Shown here: positions 1 through 6,916 of the stretch, piece by piece
How the letters are laid out: each line of letters opens with the position of its first letter
Position numbering within the stretch: the first letter of the stretch is position 1
Assembly: GCA_003142355.1 (NCBI GenBank)
Contig: PLMF01000211.1
Span: 40,313 to 47,228, forward strand
DNA from: Bryobacterales bacterium
GTDB taxonomy: Bacteria; Acidobacteriota; Terriglobia; Bryobacterales; Bryobacteraceae
Length of the DNA stretch: 6,916 nt
Direction: 5' to 3'
Notes under the pieces: generated by a model
Database searches by the model: none
Told to the model about the DNA's origin: nothing
What the model saw: the letters and a program-made list of their open reading frames with translations, nothing else
Made by a program: the position numbers and the translations under genes

Positions 1-270
1 CACAAGCCCAACGAGCTCTCCGGCGGACAGCGCCAGCGCGTGGCCGTGGCGCGCGCCCTGGTCAACAATCCCTCGATTCTGCTGGCCGACGAGCCCACCG
101 GAAACCTGGATACCGCCACCGGCAACGAAATCATGGCCCTGTTCGAGCGGCTTCACCAGCAGGGCAACACGATTATTCTGGTCACTCACGAGCACGACAT
201 CGCGTTGCACGCCCATCGCGTGATCCACATCCGCGACGGCAAAATCGAAAAAGACGAGCGCATCCGGTAG
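1..270 (+). CDS. ABC transporter ATP-binding protein, MacB/LolD-type (3' part only)
   Basis: This is the last 89 codons of an ATPase subunit of an ABC transporter; the start lies left of the window and the frame is open from base 1. Visible in order are the signature motif LSGGQRQR (residues 6-13 of the visible part), Walker [10 protein letters not shown] (26-34) with the catalytic Glu31, the D-loop NLD (35-37) and the switch histidine in VTHEHD (62-67). The wording DEPTGNLD is typical of the MacB/LolD/FtsE subfamily, whose ATPases sit in the cytoplasm and drive mechanotransmission or extraction at the inner membrane with FtsX/MacB-fold permeases; the partner permease is not in the window. 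The Walker A part is missing only because of the window edge. The gene ends in TAG and converges on the secretin-like gene with a single base between the stops, leaving no room for a separate terminator. Substrate cannot be deduced. The subfamily is well supported, the exact member is not. Confidence 0.95.
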   Translation, partial: HKPNELSGGQRQRVAVARALVNNPSILLADEPTGNLDTATGNEIMALFERLHQQGNTIILVTHEHDIALHAHRVIHIRDGKIEKDERIR

Positions 271-271
271 T

Positions 272-1033
272 TCAGTTCACCACCTGAGCGGTGAGCACCA
301 GGAACAGGGCCGATTCCCCCACGCTCACGCGCCCGATCACCACCTTCTGTCCCTGCTTGATGTCCACATCCGCCTGCAGGCCCACATTGTTGACGCTAAA
401 CTGCCCGCTGGAGCCTGTCTGCACGGGAATACGGCTGTCCAGGTTCAACCTGTCAATGCGAATAGTGGTTTCATCACTCCCTATGCCGGCCGAGCGAATC
501 CCGAATTGCGTGGTCACGGCCGGGGTATTGGTTCCTATCTGCATTCCGCGGCCCGAACTGCTGGTTGATGCGCTCTGCCCGACCCGCGTCCGCAGCGCCA
601 GCGTGTCCAGCAAGCGGTAGTTCTTGAACGCGAACGCGTTCTTGAGTTGCGTGACCACGCTATCCAGCTCTTTCGGCATCGCGCCCGGCTCCGTGCCGGC
701 GCTCTCGCTCCCGATCAACAGGTAGGCGGTCATCTCGATGTTCTTCGATGCGGCCGAGGGTACATCCAGCCGCTGGATGGCCTCTTCGATGGCCGCCATC
801 GATGGCTTGGTCGCTTCCACCGCCAGCGCGTGCATATCGGAGTCCGGCCGAACCGAGGCGTTAAACACACCTAGCAGGTTGGCCACATGGTTGGGGTCGG
901 CGTATTTCAGGAGGAACAGTTTCTGTACGCGCGGCGCCGCGGGTTGCACAACGCTCTTCTCGTCCTCCTTCTTGGGTTCCTGCGCCGCCAGAGGCAGCGC
1001 AATCAACAACAGCGCAAACAATAATCGCTTCAT
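272..1033 (-). CDS. Exported protein with secretin N-domain-like region, third gene of the sigma operon
   Basis: A 253-residue predicted exported protein. Residues 1-17 form a signal peptide (MKR, then a Leu/Ala-rich core, LPLAA, cleavage likely before Gln18). Residues about 36-91 read like a secretin/NolW N1-type domain: a VQKLFLLKYADPNHVANLLG strand-helix start, a middle ALAVEAT strand, and a closing helix AIEEAIQRLDVP. This fold is found in the periplasmic rings of type II/III and type IV pilus secretins. The C-terminal stretch (about 221-253, IKQGQKVVIGRVSV and a hydrophobic end ALFLVLTAQVV) recalls the edge of a secretin core, but the protein is far too short to be a full secretin and its Ser/Gly/Thr-rich middle (153-185) looks like a linker. 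It starts 3 bases after the anti-sigma stop with a strong GAGGAG ribosome site. A role in sensing or reporting envelope state is an inference from operon position. The specific function is unknown. Confidence 0.85.
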   Translation of the reverse strand: MKRLLFALLLIALPLAAQEPKKEDEKSVVQPAAPRVQKLFLLKYADPNHVANLLGVFNASVRPDSDMHALAVEATKPSMAAIEEAIQRLDVPSAASKNIEMTAYLLIGSESAGTEPGAMPKELDSVVTQLKNAFAFKNYRLLDTLALRTRVGQSASTSSSGRGMQIGTNTPAVTTQFGIRSAGIGSDETTIRIDRLNLDSRIPVQTGSSGQFSVNNVGLQADVDIKQGQKVVIGRVSVGESALFLVLTAQVVN

Positions 1034-1036
1034 GGA

Positions 1037-1579
1037 TCAATCTCCTCTCTTTCTGTCTGCAATCCAATAAATGACGACGTTGGGATCGTCGGTCTGCAGT
1101 TTGACGATCAAGGGCTCTCTGTCGGGCACAACCTGTGACGCGGGTGCCCGACTTGCCTTGCGCCGCGCCACGCTTCGCTGGGGCGGAGTCGCAGGCTCGC
1201 GAACAGCGACCACCGGCGGATGGCTCGCCGCCGCGACGGGCGTCCGCCGTTCCGGTGTCCGCCCCGGCCGCAGCGCCAGCATTACCAGCAACGCCACCGC
1301 GGCGGCAACCAGTCCATAACTCCAGGCTCGCCGCCACAACGGCCGCCGCTCTTGCGCCAGTTCCGCCACCACCCGGGCGCGCACGGCCGAGAAGTGCGCC
1401 GCCGCCAAAGGCTCATGGTGAGCTTCCCTCAGCAACGCCAGGCTCTGCTTCAGCCCGGACGCAAGCACCTGGCATCCGGCACACTCCCGGAGGTGCCGTC
1501 CCACTTTCACTGCCTCCGCGGGCGGCAGGTCCCCTCCCGCATGGAGGGCGATCCGTTCTTCCCAATCGCCGCAATTCAT
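1037..1579 (-). CDS. Membrane-anchored zinc-binding anti-sigma factor
   Basis: A 180-residue protein that probably binds and silences the ECF sigma factor encoded just upstream. The N-terminal cytoplasmic part has the ZAS/zf-HC2 pattern: Cys3, then His29-X3-Cys33-X2-Cys36 in RHLRECAGC, which in this family binds zinc. One transmembrane helix lies at about 86-103 (WSYGLVAAAVALLVMLAL), preceded by Arg-rich residues, so the Pro/Arg-rich part (104-155) and the conserved-looking end LQTDDPNVVIYWIAD are predicted to be outside the membrane. The frame is open further upstream, but the ATG at 1579 is chosen because it overlaps the sigma stop as ATGA, has GGAGG five bases upstream, and is where anti-sigma homology begins (MNCGDWEERI). 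The upstream extension is just antisense-frame reading of the sigma gene. Stimulus and release mechanism (proteolysis or redox change at the zinc) cannot be read from the sequence. Confidence 0.93.
   Translation of the reverse strand: MNCGDWEERIALHAGGDLPPAEAVKVGRHLRECAGCQVLASGLKQSLALLREAHHEPLAAAHFSAVRARVVAELAQERRPLWRRAWSYGLVAAAVALLVMLALRPGRTPERRTPVAAASHPPVVAVREPATPPQRSVARRKASRAPASQVVPDREPLIVKLQTDDPNVVIYWIADRKRGD
1042..1047 (-). promoter_or_regulatory. Shine-Dalgarno site of the secretin-like gene
   Basis: GAGGAG on the minus strand, eight bases before the ATG at 1033 and within the 3' end of the anti-sigma gene. It supports the chosen start, which also gives a complete signal peptide, and independent initiation within one mRNA. 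Confidence 0.8.
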
Positions 1580-2187
1580 GTACGCCTCCGGAAGTAGCGC
1601 TCCAGGAAATCCTTTACTTTCAACCGCGCCTTGCTGGCCTGTGAACGCACCGTTGCGTCGGTGGTTCCCAACACCCGCGCCACCTCTTCGGTCGAAAGCC
1701 CTTCCAGGTCCCGCAACACCAGCACGGCGCGCTCTTTTTCGGAGAGCATGCGGAGACTCATCTCCAGCGCGCGGCGGCGTTCCGTCGCTATGGCGGTTCG
1801 CTGCGGATCGGCGCTGAGGGCCGGAAGCCCGGCGGCGTCCTCCACGGGGGTCGAGACCCGCCGCTTGCGGTGCGCGTCGTGGCAGACGTTGACCGTCACC
1901 CGATACAGCCATCCCGAAAGGTCGCCCGACGCTCCCACCTTGTTCAGGTTCCGGTACAGCCTGAGAAATACTTCCTGCGAAGCATCCTGCGCGTCTTCCA
2001 GGACCCCGAGCAAACGAAGCGCCGTCATCAGCACCAGCCGCTCGTGCTGCCGCATGAGCAACTCAAAGGCGGCCAGGTCGCCCGTCTTGGCGGCCTCCAG
2101 GGGGCGCGCGGCGGGCTCGGAGCGGTCTTGGGGGCCGTCCATCGGACCAACCGTCGCCAGCAGGGCCAGGGCTTTCATCCTTTCCAT
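1576..2187 (-). CDS. ECF-type RNA polymerase sigma factor (sigma-70 family, RpoE-like)
   Basis: A 203-residue extracytoplasmic-function sigma factor. Region 2 spans about 40-110: FELLMRQHERLVLMTALRLL, then the core-binding DAQDASQEVFLRLYRNL and the promoter-melting and -10-reading helix GWLYRVTVNVCHDAHRKRR. After a short linker, region 4 (about 140-196) has the helix-turn-helix LSTEEVARVLGTTDATVRSQASKAR that reads the -35 element. No region 1 or 3 is present, as expected for ECF factors. Three in-frame ATGs are possible: 2187, 2178 (with GGAAAGG directly before it, very close) and 2142. Domain homology starts near residue 30, so it does not decide; 2187 is kept with modest confidence. It is first in a minus-strand operon with its presumed anti-sigma factor (ATGA overlap, hence translational coupling) and a secretin-like exported protein, and is divergent from cfa. 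Autoregulation of the operon is common in this family but is inferred here. Confidence 0.95.
   Translation of the reverse strand: MERMKALALLATVGPMDGPQDRSEPAARPLEAAKTGDLAAFELLMRQHERLVLMTALRLLGVLEDAQDASQEVFLRLYRNLNKVGASGDLSGWLYRVTVNVCHDAHRKRRVSTPVEDAAGLPALSADPQRTAIATERRRALEMSLRMLSEKERAVLVLRDLEGLSTEEVARVLGTTDATVRSQASKARLKVKDFLERYFRRRT
1585..1589 (-). promoter_or_regulatory. Shine-Dalgarno site of the anti-sigma gene
   Basis: GGAGG on the minus strand, five bases before the ATG at 1579 and inside the last codons of the sigma gene. It decides the anti-sigma start, ruling out the 111-codon upstream extension, and fits translational coupling through the ATGA overlap. Confidence 0.8.
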
Positions 2188-2220
2188 AAGATAAAACTGT
2201 CGCTACCCGGAAAACGTGTA

Positions 2221-2236
2221 TGTGAATTTCCTCACT
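2221..2236. promoter_or_regulatory. CRP/FNR-like inverted repeat in the sigma-cfa divergent intergenic region
   Basis: TGTGA-ATTTCC-TCACT, which matches the TGTGA-N6-TCACA dyad bound by CRP-type regulators at nine of ten arm bases. It sits in the 97-bp region between the divergent sigma and cfa starts, centred 56 bases upstream of the cfa ATG. If transcription of cfa starts near 2271, the dyad centre would lie near -42, the class II activator position. No clear -10 element confirms that start. A match this short can arise by chance, and the binding protein, if any, is unknown. Confidence 0.35.
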
Positions 2237-2271
2237 TGAATTCCGCACCCGTTTGGTCTACTACTGTGACT

Positions 2272-2277
2272 AGGGGA
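2272..2277 (+). promoter_or_regulatory. Shine-Dalgarno site of cfa
   Basis: AGGGGA, seven bases before the ATG at 2285. It supports this ATG as the start of the fatty-acid synthase gene. Confidence 0.7.
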
Positions 2278-2284
2278 TTCCTTC

Positions 2285-3484
2285 ATGCCCACGCCAGTAA
2301 GCGAGTTGGGCAGGCGGAACTACCGCCCAGGCCCGGTCCTTCCGGCTGCGCCCGCCTGGCGCGCCGTTTTCCGCGATGGAACCGTCCGCCAATCCGGCGA
2401 CGGCCCTCCCGCCTTTACATTCCGCCTGCCCTCGGAAAGCGCGCTGGAGCGCCTTCTTGACACGGACGCCTATTCCGCCGCCATGGCATTCGTTCGCGGC
2501 GAGTTCGACGTGGAAGGCGACCTGGCCGTCGCCATCCGCTTCGAAGGCTGGCAGCCGCGGAGCAGTCTCCGCAACCGACTGGTGGCGGCGGTCGCCCGTT
2601 CGGCCACCGCCCTGGAGAGCGTCTTCCAGAGCAAGGCGCAAACCGCGCGTCGCATCCGCTTTCATTACGACCGCTCGAACGACTTCTACCGCCTTTTCCT
2701 CGACCCGCGCATGGTCTACTCCTGCGCCTATTTCCGTACGCCGGAGACCACTCTCGAGGAAGCCCAGCTCGCCAAGTTGGACCACATCTGCCGCAAGCTC
2801 GATCTTCAGCCTGGCGAACGTTTCCTGGACATTGGCTGCGGATGGGGCGCGCTGCTGGCTCACGCCGCCGGCCGGTACGGCGCCGCCGCCACCGGCTGCA
2901 CCATCAGCCAGGCGCAATACGAATTCGCCCGCGCGCGGTTGGAGGGCCGCGCACGCGTCCTGGAGTTGGACTATCGCAACCTCACGGGCCACTACGACAA
3001 GATCGCCTCGGTGGGCATGTTCGAGCACGTGGGGCGGGCGCAACTCGAACGGTATATGCGCAAGATCTACAGCTTGCTGGCGCCGAGCGGCCTATTTCTC
3101 AACCACGGCATCACCCGGCCCTCATCGGTTCCTGTGGGCGCAGAAACCATGTTCCTGGCCCGCAAGGTCTTCCCCGGCAGTCAAATCGTGCGTCTGGACG
3201 AGGTGATCCGAGCGGCAGAAGCCGCCGGCTTTGAGGTTCTGGACGTCGAAAACCTTTACCGGCACTACGCCCGCACTACCCGTATATGGGGAGAGCGTCT
3301 CAACGCCAATCGTGAGGAATGTTTGAGGGTGGTGGACCAAGAGACCTGGAGAACCTGGCGGCTCTATCTTGCCGGCTGCTCAATCGCTTTCGAAAACGGG
3401 GAGATGGGGCTCCACCAGGTCCTCTTGGCTAAGCGCGGTGCATCCCACGCCGTGCCCATGACCCGCGAATACATGTATTCGTAA
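2285..3484 (+). CDS. cfa: Cyclopropane-fatty-acyl-phospholipid synthase
   Basis: A 399-residue SAM-dependent methyltransferase of the Cfa/CmaA family, predicted to add a methylene bridge across cis double bonds of membrane phospholipid acyl chains at the inner face of the membrane. The N-terminal lipid-binding part (about 20-115) is followed by the family hallmark HYDRSNDFYRLFLDPRMVYS (127-146), the SAM-binding loop LDIGCGWGAL (181-190) and SVGMFEHVG (242-250). Residues equivalent to the bicarbonate/active-site set of the E. coli enzyme are all present: Cys147, Glu247, His274, Ile276 and Tyr328. Length is close to the 382 residues of E. coli Cfa. Homology appears to end at about residue 384 (HQVLLAKR); the last 15 residues (GASHAVPMTREYMYS) look like a non-homologous tail read into neighbouring DNA and contain a 16-bp palindrome. 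It is divergent from an ECF sigma operon; in some proteobacteria a cfa gene belongs to an RpoE-type regulon, so regulation by this sigma is plausible but not shown. Confidence 0.96.
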   Translation: MPTPVSELGRRNYRPGPVLPAAPAWRAVFRDGTVRQSGDGPPAFTFRLPSESALERLLDTDAYSAAMAFVRGEFDVEGDLAVAIRFEGWQPRSSLRNRLVAAVARSATALESVFQSKAQTARRIRFHYDRSNDFYRLFLDPRMVYSCAYFRTPETTLEEAQLAKLDHICRKLDLQPGERFLDIGCGWGALLAHAAGRYGAAATGCTISQAQYEFARARLEGRARVLELDYRNLTGHYDKIASVGMFEHVGRAQLERYMRKIYSLLAPSGLFLNHGITRPSSVPVGAETMFLARKVFPGSQIVRLDEVIRAAEAAGFEVLDVENLYRHYARTTRIWGERLNANREECLRVVDQETWRTWRLYLAGCSIAFENGEMGLHQVLLAKRGASHAVPMTREYMYS

Positions 3485-3729
3485 GGTGTTGGTTCGACCG
3501 GCTGCAACAGAAGCAGAAGGCGCCGAATGACGTGCGTTTTCGGGAACTCCGTCTGGTGCCGGGTGAGAAACGCCTTCAAGTACTTCTCGACGGCTTGCTG
3601 AGCGTGGAAAACGACGATGTCCCGGAATTTCGGTTCCGCCGAAAGCCGGACGCTGGTGCTGAAGTCGAGGTTCGCCTTCTTGATCCATTCGGCTACCAGC
3701 CGGCGGATCTCCTCTTCAGGCGGCCTCAT
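3364..3729 (-). CDS. HEPN-domain protein (HepT-like toxin partner), probably missing its C-terminal half
   Basis: A 121-codon frame whose first ~78 residues are HEPN domain (PF05168-like): an N-terminal helix EEIRRLVAEWIKKANLDF, the diagnostic helix FRDIVVFHAQQAVEKYLKAFL (35-55), then EFPKTHVIRRLLLLL (61-75). In this family such proteins pair with a minimal nucleotidyltransferase; several are RNases whose RX4-6H motif lies in a later helix. Here that later part is absent: residues 83-121 are the exact antisense of the cfa 3' end and show no HEPN character, so the gene seems 3'-truncated with a borrowed stop. An R36-X5-H42 pair exists in helix 2, but His42 belongs to the common FHAQQA pattern, so I do not call it the catalytic motif. 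The start overlaps the MNT gene by 14 bp, with AGGG six bases upstream. Activity is doubtful; it may survive as a non-toxic partner or be decaying. Confidence 0.8.
   Translation of the reverse strand: MRPPEEEIRRLVAEWIKKANLDFSTSVRLSAEPKFRDIVVFHAQQAVEKYLKAFLTRHQTEFPKTHVIRRLLLLLQPVEPTPYEYMYSRVMGTAWDAPRLAKRTWWSPISPFSKAIEQPAR
3466..3481. repeat. Perfect 16-bp palindrome at the cfa stop codon
   Basis: CGAATACATGTATTCG is its own reverse complement without spacer. It covers the last five codons of cfa up to the base before its TAA, at the point where the convergent HEPN frame enters cfa. There is no T-run after it on either strand, so it is not an intrinsic terminator of the usual form. It could be a protein-binding or recombination site, or chance. 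Confidence 0.6.
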
Positions 3730-4036
3730 AGAGAACCCTGCCGTACTTGTGCGCCGGATAGGCGATCCCGCCGATGATGTCCTTGGTGGCCTCGAACCGT
3801 TCCGAAGCGATGATAATCACGTCCACCGGATAATCGATGTCCCCAATGGCATCTGCGAGCTTGAGCCGCTCTTCATGCCGGTTCGTCGGGGTCGGAGCGA
3901 CGACGAGCAGATCGATGTCGCTGTCCTTTGTCATCTCACCGGTCGCGGCGGAGCCGAACAAGATGATCCTGTCCGGGCGCGCTACGCTTAACACCCGCCG
4001 GACAATCTCACGCAACAGGCTTTCATCGACGCCCAT
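3716..4036 (-). CDS. MNT-domain nucleotidyltransferase (MntA-like antitoxin)
   Basis: A 106-residue minimal nucleotidyltransferase. It carries the fold's signature GS-X10-DXD: Gly28-Ser29 and Asp40-Ile-Asp42 in the strand SDIDLLVV, with a third acidic residue Asp72 in YPVDVIII. These are the metal-binding residues expected of an active enzyme. In characterised MntA-HepT systems the MNT protein AMPylates a tyrosine of the HEPN RNase and so neutralises it; that role here is inferred from the neighbour, a HEPN gene whose start overlaps the MNT stop by 14 bp. Gene order is MNT first, HEPN second. Length is normal for solitary MNT proteins and the frame is intact, in contrast to its damaged-looking partner. 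Related MNT/HEPN pairs often travel between genomes, which fits its place between core genes. Confidence 0.92.
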   Translation of the reverse strand: MGVDESLLREIVRRVLSVARPDRIILFGSAATGEMTKDSDIDLLVVAPTPTNRHEERLKLADAIGDIDYPVDVIIIASERFEATKDIIGGIAYPAHKYGRVLYEAA

Positions 4037-4142
4037 TCGGTTCCATCATAGTCTGCCGGAGGCCGGGTTGGAAAGTGTCGTGTCCGTGCCGCGTTGATCG
4101 ATTTGCCACTCGCCAACGAGTCTTGCCGCCGGAACTTCCTTG
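4037..4142. other. Non-coding spacer between MNT and the PEP-CTERM remnant
   Basis: No supported gene. It contains the possible MNT promoter (4045-4074) and a small inverted repeat ACTCG-CCAA-CGAGT (4108-4121), a 5-bp stem with a 4-base loop and no following T-run on either strand, so it is too weak to call a terminator for gyrB. Confidence 0.5.
4045..4074 (-). promoter_or_regulatory. Possible promoter of the MNT-HEPN pair
   Basis: On the minus strand, TTTCCA (4074-4069) and TATGAT (4050-4045) are spaced by 18 bases, matching four of six and five of six positions of sigma-70 boxes. Transcription would begin only about 2 bases before the MNT ATG, so the mRNA would be nearly leaderless; no clear Shine-Dalgarno sequence at a good distance contradicts this. 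Prediction by eye only. Confidence 0.3.
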
Positions 4143-4223
4143 CTATTGGCTGCGTTTGCGCAACGCCAGAATGCCCAGCCCAGAAAGCAACAAGGCAATG
4201 CTGGCAGGTTCCTCTGGCCGGCC
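4143..4223 (-). pseudogene. PEP-CTERM sorting-signal remnant directly after gyrB
   Basis: Twenty-six codons plus a TAG stop encode a textbook PEP-CTERM tail: the motif P-E-E-P-A-S, a hydrophobic membrane segment rich in Leu/Ile/Ala/Gly (IALLLSGLGILAL) and a basic end RKRSQ. In the family this signal sits at the C-terminus of exported proteins and is cut by exosortase in organisms that make exopolysaccharide. Here there is no protein body: the codon before it is the gyrB TAA, and the tail is in the gyrB reading frame. No start codon lies within it. The most economical view is a leftover of a PEP-CTERM protein gene whose 5' part was lost at the gyrB junction; stop-codon readthrough that would give GyrB this tail is possible on paper but has no support. 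No exosortase is in the window. Confidence 0.75.
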
Positions 4224-6725
<2,502 letters not shown>

Positions 6726-6916
6726 TCAAATTCTCATGGGCATGACGACATAGCGGTACTGGTCCGTTACGCCTTCACCCGCTGGCCGCATTTCGCCGGC
6801 ACTCTTCTGGTCCTTCAATTCGAATGCCATATGGTCCTGAGGAATCACGCGGAGAAAATCGAGGAGGTACTGCGCATTGAAGCCAATCTCGAGGTCGGGA
6901 CCCTGGTATTCACCAG
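6726..6916 (-). CDS. dnaN: DNA polymerase III beta subunit, sliding clamp (3' part only)
   Basis: The last 62 codons and TGA stop of the replicative sliding clamp; the rest lies to the right of the window. The visible part reads EIGFNAQYLLDFLRVIPQDHMAFEL, the beta-alpha unit of clamp domain III, and ends in YRYVVMPMRI, the near-universal beta-clamp C-terminus (E. coli ends YVVMPMRL) that contributes to the partner-binding pocket. It was found by translating the minus strand from the window edge, in frame with the stop at 6726-6728. With gyrB 60 bp downstream, this is the usual origin-proximal dnaA-dnaN-gyrB type of neighbourhood; dnaA, if present, would be further right. Confidence 0.97.
   Translation of the reverse strand, partial: GEYQGPDLEIGFNAQYLLDFLRVIPQDHMAFELKDQKSAGEMRPAGEGVTDQYRYVVMPMRI

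Noticed and set aside
861..1337. A 158-codon minus-strand frame overlapping the anti-sigma and secretin-like genes
   Set aside because: Low-complexity Arg/Ala/Gly composition, no ribosome site, fully covered by two better-supported genes in another frame.
1580..1912. Upstream extension of the anti-sigma gene to an earlier ATG
   Set aside because: The extension overlaps the sigma gene out of frame, is Arg/Gly-rich without domain character, and the ATG at 1579 has GGAGG and an ATGA overlap.
2270..3043. A 257-codon minus-strand frame opposite cfa
   Set aside because: No domain or signal; it mirrors the strongly supported cfa coding sequence and crosses its start region.
3604..3624. R-X5-H in the HEPN helix (Arg36/His42) as the RNase motif
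   Set aside because: His42 is part of the common FHAQQA pattern of this HEPN family in an early helix; the catalytic motif of HepT-type proteins lies later, in the part that is missing here.
4108..4121. ACTCG-CCAA-CGAGT hairpin as a terminator of gyrB
   Set aside because: Five base pairs and no T-tract on either strand; recorded only as a weak repeat in the spacer.

Overview
The window looks like a piece of a GC-rich bacterial chromosome. Acidobacteriota (Bryobacterales/Solibacter-like) is my best guess, though nothing in the window proves it. The clues are the style of the ECF sigma/anti-sigma operon, a PEP-CTERM sorting-signal remnant, and the dnaN-gyrB neighbourhood. All seven complete genes and two edge fragments have readable protein features, and coding density is very high.

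Left part (1-2187): the 3' end of a MacB/LolD-type ABC transporter ATPase (plus strand) converges, with a one-base gap, on a minus-strand three-gene operon. In transcription order this is an ECF sigma factor, a membrane-anchored zinc-binding anti-sigma factor that overlaps the sigma stop by ATGA, and an exported protein with a secretin-type N-domain, starting 3 bases after the anti-sigma stop. Tight spacing and good Shine-Dalgarno sequences suggest one translationally coupled transcript.

Middle (2188-3484): a 97-bp intergenic region separates the sigma operon from a divergent, complete cyclopropane-fatty-acyl-phospholipid synthase gene (cfa) with all its key residues. The intergenic region holds a CRP/FNR-like inverted repeat. 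Sigma factor and Cfa may form an envelope-stress module in which membrane lipid modification is one output.

Accessory pocket (about 3485-4223): a minus-strand MNT nucleotidyltransferase / HEPN pair, which is the layout of a MntA-HepT (type VII) toxin-antitoxin system. The HEPN frame runs into the cfa 3' end, and its last ~39 codons are simply antisense to cfa, so the HEPN domain appears to have lost its C-terminal half. Beyond MNT lies a 26-codon PEP-CTERM membrane-sorting tail with no gene body. It begins at the very first codon after the gyrB stop and is in the gyrB frame. The pocket therefore has a decapitated gene at one edge and a tail-less gene at the other, as expected for a recombination-prone insertion between core genes.

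Right part (4224-6916): a complete minus-strand gyrB (813 aa, GyrB not ParE type), preceded 60 bp upstream by the 3' end of dnaN. This is a replication-origin-proximal housekeeping cluster; recF is not between them. No tRNA, rRNA, CRISPR, transposase or convincing intrinsic terminator was seen.
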